Source of the DNA: Hymenobacter psychrotolerans DSM 18569
Lineage (GTDB): Bacteria > Bacteroidota > Bacteroidia > Cytophagales > Hymenobacteraceae
Length of the DNA: 41,138 nucleotides
Direction of reading: 5' to 3'
Assembly: GCF_900142395.1 (NCBI RefSeq)
Contig: NZ_FRAS01000029.1
Location: 1-41,138, forward strand
The stretch's first letter is position 1, and each line of letters begins with the position of its first letter. Both the position numbers and the translations under genes were made by a program. Below the pieces are notes generated by a model. The model was given only the letters and a program-made list of their open reading frames with translations, did no database searches and had not been told where the DNA came from. Below are positions 1-7,389 of the stretch, in pieces.

Positions 1-276
1 CCGGCGTGGTGGTGGAGATGCCCCACAAGAAGCCGCCGAAGCGGGAGTTGACCTTCGCTCAGCAGCTGTACAACCACTTGCTGAGCCCCTTACGCGTGGT
101 CATCGAGCATGCCCACCGGAATGAAGCGCTTGCGCATGGTACAGGACACGTTGCGCTTGCGCGGCCAGTGGCGGCGCGACACGGTCATCGTGGTCGCCTG
201 CGGGCTGCACAACCTACGCGTGCGCAGTCCCCTGCGCCTCTACGCGCCCGATAAATTCCCCAAACTGTCCGAATAA
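1..276 (+). pseudogene. IS5-superfamily DDE transposase, C-terminal part, frameshifted
   Basis: The fragment encodes the C-terminal catalytic region of a DDE_Tnp_4 (HARBI1-like) transposase. The upstream frame reads RELTFAQQLYNHLLSPLRV and then IEHAH. Homologues continue with S/A-G-M/V-K-R, but here the frame changes at about 117-122. The family pattern resumes one frame over as MKRLRMVQDTLRLRGQWR and ends ACGLHNLRVRSPLRLYAPD before the stop at 274-276. Restoring the reading frame needs about two extra bases between the CAC and GGA near position 118. The Glu of IEHA is the likely last catalytic acidic residue. The copy therefore looks inactive, unless the shift is an assembly error at a contig end. 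The 5' part lies outside the window. Confidence 0.75.
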
Positions 277-278
277 GG
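1..278 (+). mobile_element. Right end of an IS5-superfamily insertion sequence
   Basis: The window opens inside an insertion sequence whose transposase runs off the left edge. The element ends just after the transposase stop at 274-276, because a kdpB reading frame resumes at about 279. The outermost bases, read inward on the minus strand, begin AAACCTTATTCGGACAG and are the likely terminal inverted repeat. The other end is outside the window, so the repeat and any target duplication cannot be confirmed. The element differs from the IS at the right edge, whose transposase belongs to another subgroup. Confidence 0.65.
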
Positions 279-446
279 TTTATTATTCCGCTGCTGGTGC
301 CGCTGGCGCTGCGTGGGGTGGCCTACAAGCCCATCGGGGCCTCGGCCCTGCTGCGCCGCAACCTGCTGGTGTACGGCCTGGGCGGCGTGCTAGTGCCCTT
401 CATCGGCATCAAGCTGATTGACCTGGTAGTGGGGCTGTTTTTGTAG
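279..446 (+). pseudogene. kdpB: KdpB C-terminal remnant (K+-transporting P-type ATPase subunit B), cut by the IS
   Basis: This open frame of 55 codons plus stop has no start codon of its own. It reads IIPLLVPLALRGVAYKPIG, followed by LLRRNLLVYGLGG and FIGIKLID. That is the characteristic end of KdpB, with the last two membrane helices of the potassium-pumping P-type ATPase. The rest of kdpB must lie beyond the IS, outside the window. kdpC follows, as in kdpABC operons. The insertion removes the final transmembrane helices from the main body of KdpB, so the Kdp pump is probably non-functional unless another copy exists. Identity is firm from family sequence; loss of function is inferred. Confidence 0.85.
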
Positions 447-477
447 AAAGCTTAAGTCTGAATAGATAAAAAAGAAT

Positions 478-583
478 GTCATGCTGAGCGAAGCCGGAGG
501 CGAAGTCGAAGCATCTCTACCGCAGTAGTATTCAATACCGATTCAACGAAGCGGTAGAGGTGCTTCGGCAAGCTCAGCATGAC
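478..583. repeat. Palindromic intergenic repeat, family A, copy 1
   Basis: This is a large imperfect inverted repeat in the kdpB-kdpC spacer. The left arm begins GTCATGCTGAGC at 478 and ends GAAGCATCTCTACCGC at 523. The right arm (551-583) begins GCGGTAGAGGTGCTTCGGC and ends GCTCAGCATGAC. The left arm carries an extra internal stretch of about 13 bases. The outer motif GTCAT(C/G)CTGAGC is shared with the palindromes at 12501-12600 and 30101-30170. It sits inside a transcription unit, so it could act as an attenuator or mRNA-stabilising hairpin between kdpB and kdpC. Confidence 0.8.
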
Positions 584-601
584 AGACAACACCAAATCAA
601 C

Positions 602-1162
602 ATGAAACAAAACCTGCTTCCCGCATTCCGCCTGACCCTTGTGCTGCTGGTGGTGTGCTGCCTGATTTACCCGATGCTGGTATGGGCCGGCGCCCAACTG
701 GCCCCGAGCGGCGGCCAGGGCGAAACCATCAGCCACAACGGCCGCGTGGTGGGCTACGACAACGTGGGCCAGAACTTCACCCGGCCTGAGTACTTCCAGG
801 GCCGCCCCTCGGCCGTGGACTACAACGCCGCCGGCTCGGCCGGCTCCAACAAAGGCCCCAGCAACCCCGATTACCTGGCTACCGTGCAGGCCCGCTTGGA
901 TACGTTTCTGGTGCAGAACCCCGGCGTAACCAAGGCCCAGGTGCCGGCCGAGCTGCTTACTGCCTCCGGCTCGGGCCTCGACCCGCACCTCTCGCCGGCC
1001 GCCGCCACCGTGCAGGTAGCCCGTGTGGCCCGGGCGCGCAGCCTGGAGCTTGCCAAGGTGCAGGCCTTGGTAGCCCAGCAAACCCAGCATAGCGCCTTCG
1101 GTCCTGACCGGGTAAACGTGTTGCGCCTGAACGTGGCCCTCGACGACCTGCAAAACCGCTAA
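602..1162 (+). CDS. kdpC: KdpC, K+-transporting ATPase subunit C
   Basis: KdpC is the single-span accessory subunit that assembles with KdpA and KdpB in the inner membrane and supports high-affinity, ATP-driven potassium uptake. The 186-residue product has one N-terminal membrane helix (about residues 8-30) and then the periplasmic KdpC domain. Typical blocks are visible: VGQNFTRPEYFQGRPSA, a YNAAGSAGSN block, SNPDYLATV, and SGSGLDPHLSPAAA. The start at 602 (MKQNLL) is preferred over the in-frame codon at 560, which lies within the palindromic repeat and would add non-homologous residues. The stop overlaps the next small ORF (TAATG). The gene follows a truncated kdpB after a 155-base gap. Confidence 0.95.
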   Translation: MKQNLLPAFRLTLVLLVVCCLIYPMLVWAGAQLAPSGGQGETISHNGRVVGYDNVGQNFTRPEYFQGRPSAVDYNAAGSAGSNKGPSNPDYLATVQARLDTFLVQNPGVTKAQVPAELLTASGSGLDPHLSPAAATVQVARVARARSLELAKVQALVAQQTQHSAFGPDRVNVLRLNVALDDLQNR

Positions 1163-1296
1163 TGGTGGTGCATCCTTATCGGGCCCGCGCACACTGGCGG
1201 TTGCGGGCCCATCGGCATCGGGGCCGCCACTTCCGGCCGGGCTATACCTTACTGGCTCTGGCGCTGCTGTGGCTGCTGCTGGAGCTGGTAGCCTGA
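1162..1296 (+). CDS. Small membrane protein translationally coupled to kdpC
   Basis: This 44-codon ORF has its ATG overlapping the kdpC stop codon (TAATG), a common coupling arrangement. The first half is very rich in Arg and His (for example HRHRGRHFRPGY). The C-terminus is a hydrophobic helix, YTLLALALLWLLLELVA, long enough to cross the membrane with the basic end inside. I do not recognise a family. By position it could be a small Kdp accessory peptide, functionally like KdpF, although KdpF is normally encoded upstream of kdpA and lacks a basic head. No other gene fits in the kdpC-porin spacer; the remaining 134 bases show nothing clear. Confidence 0.5.
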   Translation: MVVHPYRARAHWRLRAHRHRGRHFRPGYTLLALALLWLLLELVA

Positions 1297-1430
1297 TGGC
1301 ACTGGGAACATTCACTTGGTTGGCTTCGCTCTTAGCCCGAAAGGAATTGAGGCACAGCGTTGCCAGCCGGATTTCGTTGCTTTACTTCTCTATTTCTACG
1401 CGCTCCGCGTTACCAGGCGCTTTTCCCTCC

Positions 1431-2540
1431 ATGAAACCACTGTTTCTACTCGCAACTGCTGCGCTGCTTACGGCTTCGGCTGCATCGGCCCAAACTACGC
1501 CTGACTCCACTGCCGCCCCGGTGCCACCTACCAACCCGCTGACCACCTACGGCTTTGTGGATGGCTACTACGGTTATGATTTCAAGCACGCAGCCACCAA
1601 CCAGCGCCCCGGCTTCCTGTACTCGCACAACCGCCAGAACGAGTTTACGGTGAACAACGCCATCATCGGGCTTCGCTACGACAACGGGCAGGTGCGCGGG
1701 GCGCTGGGCCTGCACGCGGGCACCTACGTATCGGCCAACTACGCGGCCGAGGACCAGGTACTTAAGCATTTCTACGAGGTCTACGCGGGCTTTCGGCCCT
1801 TCCGCAAAGCCTGGCTGGACGTGGGAATTTTCGGGTCGCATATTGGTTTTGAGTCGGCCATGAGCAAGGACAACTGGACACTGACCCGCTCCCTGATGGC
1901 CGAAAACTCGCCCTATTACGAGGCCGGCGCTCGGTTTACCTACGAGGTGTCGCCGAAGCTGACGCTGACCGGGCTGGTGCTCAACGGCTGGCAGAACATC
2001 CGCGAAAATAACCAGGCCAAGGCTCTGGGCACCCAGATTCAGTGGAAGCCCACTGATAAGCTGCTCATTAACAGCAGCACCTTTTACGGCAACGAGCAGC
2101 CCCAGGACTCGGTGCGTCGCCGCCGCTACTTCCACGATTTCTACGTGAGCTACGCCGCCACCGACCGCCTCAGCCTGGCCCTGGTGTTCGATGTGGGCAA
2201 GCAGGAGAGCGAGCGGCGCGGCGGCCGCGCCGATACCTGGCACACCGGCGCGGCCTTTGTGCGCTATAAGCTGACCGATAAGTGGACCGCCGCCGCCCGC
2301 GCCGAGTACTACAGCGCCGACCGGGGCGTCATCATCAGCACCATTTCGCCGGTAGCCGCTGCCACTGATTTCAAGGTGCAGGCCGCCTCACTTAACCTCG
2401 ACTACGCGCCCACTAGCAACATGACGTTCCGGGTAGAGGGCCGCACCTTCCACGGCCGCCAGCCATTTCTCACTGACCGTAACGGCAACCCTACGCGCAA
2501 CTACGGCAACATGACCAGCAGCGTGGCCATTTCGTTTTAA
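1431..2540 (+). CDS. Outer-membrane beta-barrel porin (OmpL-like, Bbp2 type) of the kdp operon
   Basis: The 369-residue protein starts with a signal peptide (MKPLFLLATAALLTASAASA, cleaved after ASA). It continues as a series of short amphipathic strands rich in Tyr, Trp, Phe and Gly, ending with an aromatic residue in VAISF, the usual C-terminus of an outer-membrane barrel. The features GFVDGYYGYDF, FGSHIGFESAMSKDNWTLTRS and YEAGARFTYEVSPKLTLTGL match the putative beta-barrel porin 2 family. The start at 1431 is chosen because it begins the signal peptide; the open frame extends upstream without homology. Its place between kdpC and kdpD suggests it helps potassium cross the outer membrane under limitation; that role is inferred. 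Confidence 0.8.
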   Translation: MKPLFLLATAALLTASAASAQTTPDSTAAPVPPTNPLTTYGFVDGYYGYDFKHAATNQRPGFLYSHNRQNEFTVNNAIIGLRYDNGQVRGALGLHAGTYVSANYAAEDQVLKHFYEVYAGFRPFRKAWLDVGIFGSHIGFESAMSKDNWTLTRSLMAENSPYYEAGARFTYEVSPKLTLTGLVLNGWQNIRENNQAKALGTQIQWKPTDKLLINSSTFYGNEQPQDSVRRRRYFHDFYVSYAATDRLSLALVFDVGKQESERRGGRADTWHTGAAFVRYKLTDKWTAAARAEYYSADRGVIISTISPVAAATDFKVQAASLNLDYAPTSNMTFRVEGRTFHGRQPFLTDRNGNPTRNYGNMTSSVAISF

Positions 2541-2572
2541 CACCAGTTCTTTCCGGTCATCTTTCCCAGGCT

Positions 2573-3748
2573 ATGTCTCCTCCTGACGACGAAAACAAGC
2601 TGCGCGACCAGTCCGCCGAGCGGTTTCTGCGTCTGGTGCAGGAGCGGCGGCGCGGGCGGCTGAAAATCTACCTGGGCCTGGCCGCCGGGGTCGGCAAGAG
2701 CTACCGGATGCTGCAGGAAGCCCACGACCTGCTGGCCCACGGTGTGAACGTACTCGTCGGATACGTGGAAACCCACGGCCGCGCTGACACGGTGGCCCAG
2801 GTGGCGGGCCTGCCCGTGCTGCCGCGCAAAAGCGTATTTTACAAGGGCCGGGCGCTGGAGGAAATGGACCTGGACGGCATCCTGCAGCAGCGCCCGGCCG
2901 TGGTTGTCGTCGATGAGCTGGCTCACTCTAACGTGCCCGGCTCACGCCACGAAAAGCGCTGGCAGGACGTAGAGGAAATCGTGGCCGCCGGCATCTCCGT
3001 CATCACGGCCCTGAATGTGCAGCATTTGGAAAGCCTGCATGACCAAGTGCTGCGCATCACCGGCACCGACGTCACGGAACGCGTGCCCGATGTGCTGCTG
3101 CGGGCCGCCGACGAGGTCATCAACGTGGATTTGACCGTGGACGAGCTGCGGATCCGCTTGCAGGACGGCAAAATCTACGCCCCCGACAAGGTGCCGGCCG
3201 CACTGACCAACTTCTTCCAGCGCGAGCACCTGCTGCAGCTGCGCGAGCTGGCTTTGCGCGAAGTCACGCACGCGCTGGGCTTTCAGATTGAGAGCGACGC
3301 GGGTGGGGCCCGGGCCGTGGCCCCGGAGCGCCGCAACGCAGACCGCCTGCTGGCCTGCATCAACTCCAACGACCGGGCGGCCAAGGAAATCATCCGCAAA
3401 ACCTCGCGGCTGGCGGCGCGCTTTTCAGCCTCCGCCTGGTATGTGCTCTACGTGCAGACCGGCCGCGAAACCGCCGACCGTATCGGCCTGGCTACTCAGC
3501 GCCATCTGCTCAACAACCTGCAGCTGGCCACCGAACTGGGGGCCCAGATTTTGCGGGTGAAGGATGACGATGTGGTGGGGAGCATCCGCCGCGTGGCTCG
3601 CGAAAAAAACGCTACGCTGCTCGTGTGCGGCATCACGCGCGAGAAAAGCGCCTGGGAGCGGGTATCCCGCCGCGGCATAACCTACGACCTGCTGCGGGCC
3701 GTAGCTCGTGACGATACTGATCTGGACGTGTACTTAATCAGTTACTAG
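2573..3748 (+). CDS. kdpD: KdpD N-terminal sensor protein (KdpD domain plus USP domain), stand-alone
   Basis: In classical KdpD this cytosolic N-terminal region senses potassium and ATP status and modulates the kinase. Here it is a separate 391-residue protein. A Walker A-like motif GLAAGVGKS lies at residues 35-43. The Walker B-like VVVVDELAHSN lies at about 110-120, and the KdpD signature follows (RHEKRWQDVEEI, SVITALNVQHLESLHD). From about residue 250 to the end lies a universal stress protein domain. The four transmembrane segments and histidine kinase of E. coli KdpD are absent; a separate kinase gene begins 37 bases downstream. The split layout seems common in this phylum. Interaction between the two halves is inferred. 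Confidence 0.9.
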   Translation: MSPPDDENKLRDQSAERFLRLVQERRRGRLKIYLGLAAGVGKSYRMLQEAHDLLAHGVNVLVGYVETHGRADTVAQVAGLPVLPRKSVFYKGRALEEMDLDGILQQRPAVVVVDELAHSNVPGSRHEKRWQDVEEIVAAGISVITALNVQHLESLHDQVLRITGTDVTERVPDVLLRAADEVINVDLTVDELRIRLQDGKIYAPDKVPAALTNFFQREHLLQLRELALREVTHALGFQIESDAGGARAVAPERRNADRLLACINSNDRAAKEIIRKTSRLAARFSASAWYVLYVQTGRETADRIGLATQRHLLNNLQLATELGAQILRVKDDDVVGSIRRVAREKNATLLVCGITREKSAWERVSRRGITYDLLRAVARDDTDLDVYLISY

Positions 3749-3785
3749 CGCCTGACCGTTCTATAAAACTGGGATAGCCCAAAAC

Positions 3786-5567
3786 ATGAACCTCAAAACC
3801 AAAATCACTCTGGGTTTCCTGGCCATGCTGCTGCTGCTGCTCAGCATCGGGGGCTACGGCTACTATTCGCTGCACCAGCTTGACCGCAACTCGCGAAATG
3901 TGCTTACGGCCAACTTATACTCGGTGAACCTGGGGCAGCAGATGCTGCGCGCCCTCGACCAGCTCGGCCGGCAGCCGCTCTCCGATACGGCGGGCACGGC
4001 CCGCTTCGTGGCGGCCCTCGACCAGGAAGCGCGCAACATCACCGAGCCCGGCGAGCAGCGGCTCGTGGACGAAATGAACCGACGAATACGGCAGCTGCAA
4101 CGCCAGCAGCAGGATGCCTTGCGGGCGGGCTCCGGCCCGGCCGCTGCCTCGCCGGAGCCCGCCGCGCTGCGCCGCCTCACCTACCAAATGATAGAGCTGA
4201 ACACGAGGGCTTTGAACCAGAAAACCGAAGCGGCCAACCGCCGCGCCGACCAGGCCAACCGCAACCTGCTGACCTTTCTCACCCTGGCGACCCTGCTGGC
4301 CCTCGGCCTGGTAGCCAGCGTGCCCGAAGCGGCGGTGCAGCCCCTGCGCAAGCTCACGGCGGCCCTGCGCCACGCCACGGAGCGCGACTTTTCAGCCACC
4401 ATCCCGCAGGAAAGCCACGACGAGTTCGGGCAGGTCGCGCGGGCGTTTAACCAGATGCTGAGCCAGCTGCGCGAATACCGCAGCTCTACGGCAGCCGAAC
4501 TGATAACCGCGCGCAACCGCGCCGCCAGCATCGTGAATACCCTCGACGAAGGCCTGCTGCTACTGGATGAGCACCGCCGCATTCTGCTGGCCAACCCCGT
4601 GATGTGCGAGCTGCTGGGGCTGCCGGCCGAAAAGCTGGTGGGCCAGCCCGCGCCCCTGGTGCGCCTGCACAACGACCTGCTGCAAGCACTGCTCACCCCG
4701 CTCGACGCGCCCAACCGGGCGGCGGCCGTGGCCGAAGCACCGCTGCTACGCATCAGCCAGCGCGGCGAGGAAGCCTTTTACCGCCTGGCCGTGCAGGACT
4801 TGGTGTCTTTTAACGAGGCTACTGAAAAAACCGAGTTTGTGGGCCAGATTCTGACCCTACGCAACGTGTCGGACTTCAAAAAGCTCGACCAGGTGAAATC
4901 CAATTTCCTGGCCACCGTCTCGCACGAGCTGAAAACCCCGCTTTCCAGCATGAATATCAACCTCAAGCTGCTGCAGGATGAGCGCCTGCCCGCCGACGAG
5001 CGCCTACGCATCACGGGCCAGGTACGGCAGGAAACCCAGCGCCTGCAGCGCATGGTGGCTGAACTGCTCGATGTCTCGCGCCTCGACGCGGGCGCCGGCA
5101 TCCAGCTCGACCTGCGCCCCACTAACCTGGCCGACGTGGTGCAGTACGCCACCGCCACTGTGCAGGCCCAGCTCACCGACAAGCACCTGCGCCTTGACCT
5201 GCTGCTGCCCACCAACCTACCCGCTGCCCGCGCCGACGTGGAAAAAACTACCTGGGTGCTCATCAACCTGCTGGCCAACGCCATCCGCTACTCGCCGGTG
5301 GGCGAGGCCTTGACCGTGCGCGCCGCCCCGGCCGGCGCCTTCGTACAGGTGAGCGTGCAGGACCACGGGCCCGGCATAGCGGCCGACCATCACGACCGGA
5401 TCTTCCAGCGCTTTGCCCAGATTCCCGACAAAACCGGCTACCGCGGCGGCTCCGGCCTGGGTCTGAGCATCGCACGCGAGTTCATCACCACCCAGGGCGG
5501 CCGGCTGTGGGTGGAAAGCGAGCCGGGCTCCGGCAGCACATTCCACTTCACCCTGCCCACAGTATAG
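3786..5567 (+). CDS. HAMP-PAS sensor histidine kinase, probable partner of the split KdpD
   Basis: The 593-residue membrane histidine kinase has a first transmembrane helix at about residues 7-27, a mostly helical extracytoplasmic segment, and a second helix at about 160-180. A HAMP linker (about 181-235) and a PAS domain follow (from about 247, NTLDEGLLLLDEHRRILLAN). The HisKA dimerisation domain carries the phosphoacceptor His380 in VSHELKTPLSS. The HATPase domain has an N box (INLLANAIRYSP), G1 (DHGPGIA) and G2 (GGSGLGLS). All catalytic motifs are intact. It closely follows the KdpD sensor gene, so it probably supplies the missing kinase half. No kdpE-type response regulator is encoded nearby in this window. 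Confidence 0.88.
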   Translation: MNLKTKITLGFLAMLLLLLSIGGYGYYSLHQLDRNSRNVLTANLYSVNLGQQMLRALDQLGRQPLSDTAGTARFVAALDQEARNITEPGEQRLVDEMNRRIRQLQRQQQDALRAGSGPAAASPEPAALRRLTYQMIELNTRALNQKTEAANRRADQANRNLLTFLTLATLLALGLVASVPEAAVQPLRKLTAALRHATERDFSATIPQESHDEFGQVARAFNQMLSQLREYRSSTAAELITARNRAASIVNTLDEGLLLLDEHRRILLANPVMCELLGLPAEKLVGQPAPLVRLHNDLLQALLTPLDAPNRAAAVAEAPLLRISQRGEEAFYRLAVQDLVSFNEATEKTEFVGQILTLRNVSDFKKLDQVKSNFLATVSHELKTPLSSMNINLKLLQDERLPADERLRITGQVRQETQRLQRMVAELLDVSRLDAGAGIQLDLRPTNLADVVQYATATVQAQLTDKHLRLDLLLPTNLPAARADVEKTTWVLINLLANAIRYSPVGEALTVRAAPAGAFVQVSVQDHGPGIAADHHDRIFQRFAQIPDKTGYRGGSGLGLSIAREFITTQGGRLWVESEPGSGSTFHFTLPTV

Positions 5568-5607
5568 CCGCCTGGGCGGCCTTCTTTTCAAAAAGCTGCC
5601 CCGCAAC

Positions 5608-5973
5608 GTGTTCCTCAACAACATCCTCAAGGCCATCCGGCTGGTGATGGAAGACGTGGTGCTGGTGAACGTGGAGCACGAGAAGTTTCCGGTGGCCCTC
5701 TGCAGCCTGCGCCAGACACTGGCGGCCCGGCAGTTCCTGGCGTTCGGCAAAAACCTGCTCGAGTTGGCCGTCTACACCACCCAACCCTATGAGCCGGTGC
5801 TGCTCTACGGCAATACCGCCTTCCTCGGGGCCAGCGAAATCAAGATGCTCGAATACGACGCCGGCCGCAAAAAGCAACTCTGGCAGCCGATGCAGCGGAT
5901 GTTTTTATATAGTCACTACCCACAAAAAAAGGCCGGCTCCATGTGGGGCCGGCCTTTTTTGTGGAAATATTAG
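5608..5973 (+). CDS. Hypothetical protein, possibly a truncated or frame-damaged gene
   Basis: I do not recognise this 121-residue reading frame. Codon use looks coding (strong G/C at third positions), and the frame is open upstream of the GTG at 5608, back into the end of the kinase gene (RLGGLLFKKLPRN). That suggests the true N-terminus is missing or that initiation is elsewhere. The core reads AIRLVMEDVVLVNVEHEKF and LAFGKNLLELAVYTT with no signal peptide or membrane helix. The last 20 residues are translated through the terminator stem at 5924-5956, so the original stop is probably lost. A TAG in another frame at about 5910-5912 would be a natural end. A degraded remnant is as likely as a functional gene. 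Confidence 0.4.
   Translation: MFLNNILKAIRLVMEDVVLVNVEHEKFPVALCSLRQTLAARQFLAFGKNLLELAVYTTQPYEPVLLYGNTAFLGASEIKMLEYDAGRKKQLWQPMQRMFLYSHYPQKKAGSMWGRPFLWKY
5924..5956. terminator. Bidirectional rho-independent terminator
   Basis: An A-run, the stem GGCCGGC/GCCGGCC with a 10-base loop, and a T-run are seen in both directions. It lies between the plus-strand kdp region and the minus-strand thioredoxin gene, which converge here, and can end transcripts from both sides. Confidence 0.85.
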
Positions 5974-5976
5974 TGC

Positions 5977-7122
5977 TTACTTCAGCACCGAAGCCAGCTT
6001 GGCTTCCAGAGCCTCGCCACGCAGGTTTTTACCGATAATGCGGCCCTGTGGGTCGAGGAGAATGGAGGCCGGGATGGACTTGATGCTGTACGTCTGGCCG
6101 GCGGCGCTTTCCCAGCCTTTCAGGTCCGAAACGTGCTTCCAGGTGAGGCCGTCGGCCTGAATAGCTTTGAGCCACTTGTCGCGGTCCTGGTCGAAGCTCA
6201 CGCCGTAGATTTCGAAGCCCTTGCCTTTGTACTTGTTGTAGGCTTTCACCACGTTGGGGTTTTCGCGGCGGCAGGGGCCGCACCAGCTGGCCCAGAAGTC
6301 AATCAGCACGTACTTGCCGCGCAGGCTGCTCAGAGCTACGGCTTTGCCATCGGGCGCAGCCAGATTGATTTCCGGCGCGGCCGAACCCACGGCAGTGGCG
6401 CGCATAGGCTCTATCTTGGCGACCAGCGCCCTGGTATAGCGCGAGTCGGGCAGTGTGGTTTTGAACTGCGTGGCCATCGAGTCGGCGAAGCCGAACTGCT
6501 CCTCCGGGTTAATCAGGTTGGCCACCACGAAGGCCGACACCACCGACTTGGGGTTCTGCTTCACCAGCGCCTTCACACTGTTGGTGCTGCGGGCCTGGGC
6601 AGCGTAGAACTGCTTTTCCAGCGCCTGCATCGAGTCGGCACGGCCGGCCTGCGCGTTCTGGTTGTAGCGCTGCTCCAGCCGGCCCATCTGCTCCTTCGAC
6701 TGCTGCATGGTGCGGTTCAGCTGCTGCAGCAATTCGGAGTCTTTGGAGCCTTTCACGGTGTAAGTTTCGGCCAGTTTCTGGGCGTCGCCGCTGAGCTCCA
6801 CTTTGCTGCCGTTGCTCAGGGCCAGCAGCACCTGGCTCTGGTCGGAGGTTTTCACCTGATAGAGGCCGGCTTCGGGCACGGTGCCCGTAAAGCGGAACTG
6901 CCCTTTGTCGTCGAGGGAGGCCGTATCGCGCGAGATGAACTGCGTTTCGCCCAACTCGGCCAGATACACTTTGGTGCCGGCCGGGGCGTTAGTCAGCTGG
7001 CCGCTAAGCTGGTAGCCCGCGTCGCCGGCGGCTCCGGTGGTAGTAGGCGTCGTGTTTTTGGTGCAGGCATTGGCCATGCCCAGCACAGCCCCAACAAACA
7101 GCAGACTTTTCATTTTCAACAT
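5977..7122 (-). CDS. TlpA-like thioredoxin-domain lipoprotein with DUF4369-like N-terminus
   Basis: This is a periplasm-facing thiol-disulphide oxidoreductase. The signal peptide MKSLLFVGAVLGMANAC ends in a lipobox, so the protein is probably lipid-anchored. The N-terminal region (about residues 30-130) resembles DUF4369, with YQLSGQLTNAPAGTKVYL and FRFTGTVPEAGLYQV. A charged, helical middle follows. The C-terminal AhpC/TSA-thioredoxin domain (from about 250) has the redox motif WASWCGPCRREN and a cis-proline loop, KSIPASILLDPQGRI. Both cysteines are present. The ATG at 7122 was chosen because it precedes the lipoprotein signal directly; 7113 is equally possible, and the open frame to 7218 adds an unlikely tail. 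It probably reduces disulphides or maintains cytochrome or envelope thiols. Confidence 0.88.
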   Translation of the reverse strand: MLKMKSLLFVGAVLGMANACTKNTTPTTTGAAGDAGYQLSGQLTNAPAGTKVYLAELGETQFISRDTASLDDKGQFRFTGTVPEAGLYQVKTSDQSQVLLALSNGSKVELSGDAQKLAETYTVKGSKDSELLQQLNRTMQQSKEQMGRLEQRYNQNAQAGRADSMQALEKQFYAAQARSTNSVKALVKQNPKSVVSAFVVANLINPEEQFGFADSMATQFKTTLPDSRYTRALVAKIEPMRATAVGSAAPEINLAAPDGKAVALSSLRGKYVLIDFWASWCGPCRRENPNVVKAYNKYKGKGFEIYGVSFDQDRDKWLKAIQADGLTWKHVSDLKGWESAAGQTYSIKSIPASILLDPQGRIIGKNLRGEALEAKLASVLK

Positions 7123-7319
7123 ATTCAGGAGGAAAGCCGGCAGGCCTGCCGGCGTTGGTTTCGCAAAAGACGAGGGTTGCGGCTGCAAGTTGCCGATTTC
7201 GGCCGGATTTGGGAACATCCCCCGGCCCGGGCCTCAGAACAGCGCCGCCGCCGGGCTGGTTCGCTGCCGCTAACGACGGAGGGCCGGCTCTAGCGTGCGG
7301 CTGCTAGAAACTATTCGGC

Positions 7320-7362
7320 AAAAAGGTCGTCCTGCTGCGTTTTCATGCCTCAGAACGACCTT
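7320..7362 (-). terminator. Putative rho-independent terminator of gatB
   Basis: On the minus strand an 8-base stem (AAGGTCGT with ACGACCTT), a long loop and a T-run follow the gatB stop by about 28 bases. The loop is large (24 bases), so strength is uncertain. The rest of the 267-base gap between gatB and the thioredoxin gene shows no gene. Confidence 0.55.
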
Positions 7363-7389
7363 AGGGTCATTACCGCTTATGGTTGGTGG

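Noticed and set aside
479..1315. A 278-codon minus-strand frame over kdpC
   Set aside because: Antisense to kdpC and partly made of the palindromic repeat.
6133..7293. A 386-codon plus-strand open frame opposite the thioredoxin gene
   Set aside because: Complement of the TlpA-like gene, which has a lipobox and redox motif; the plus frame has neither family nor start context.
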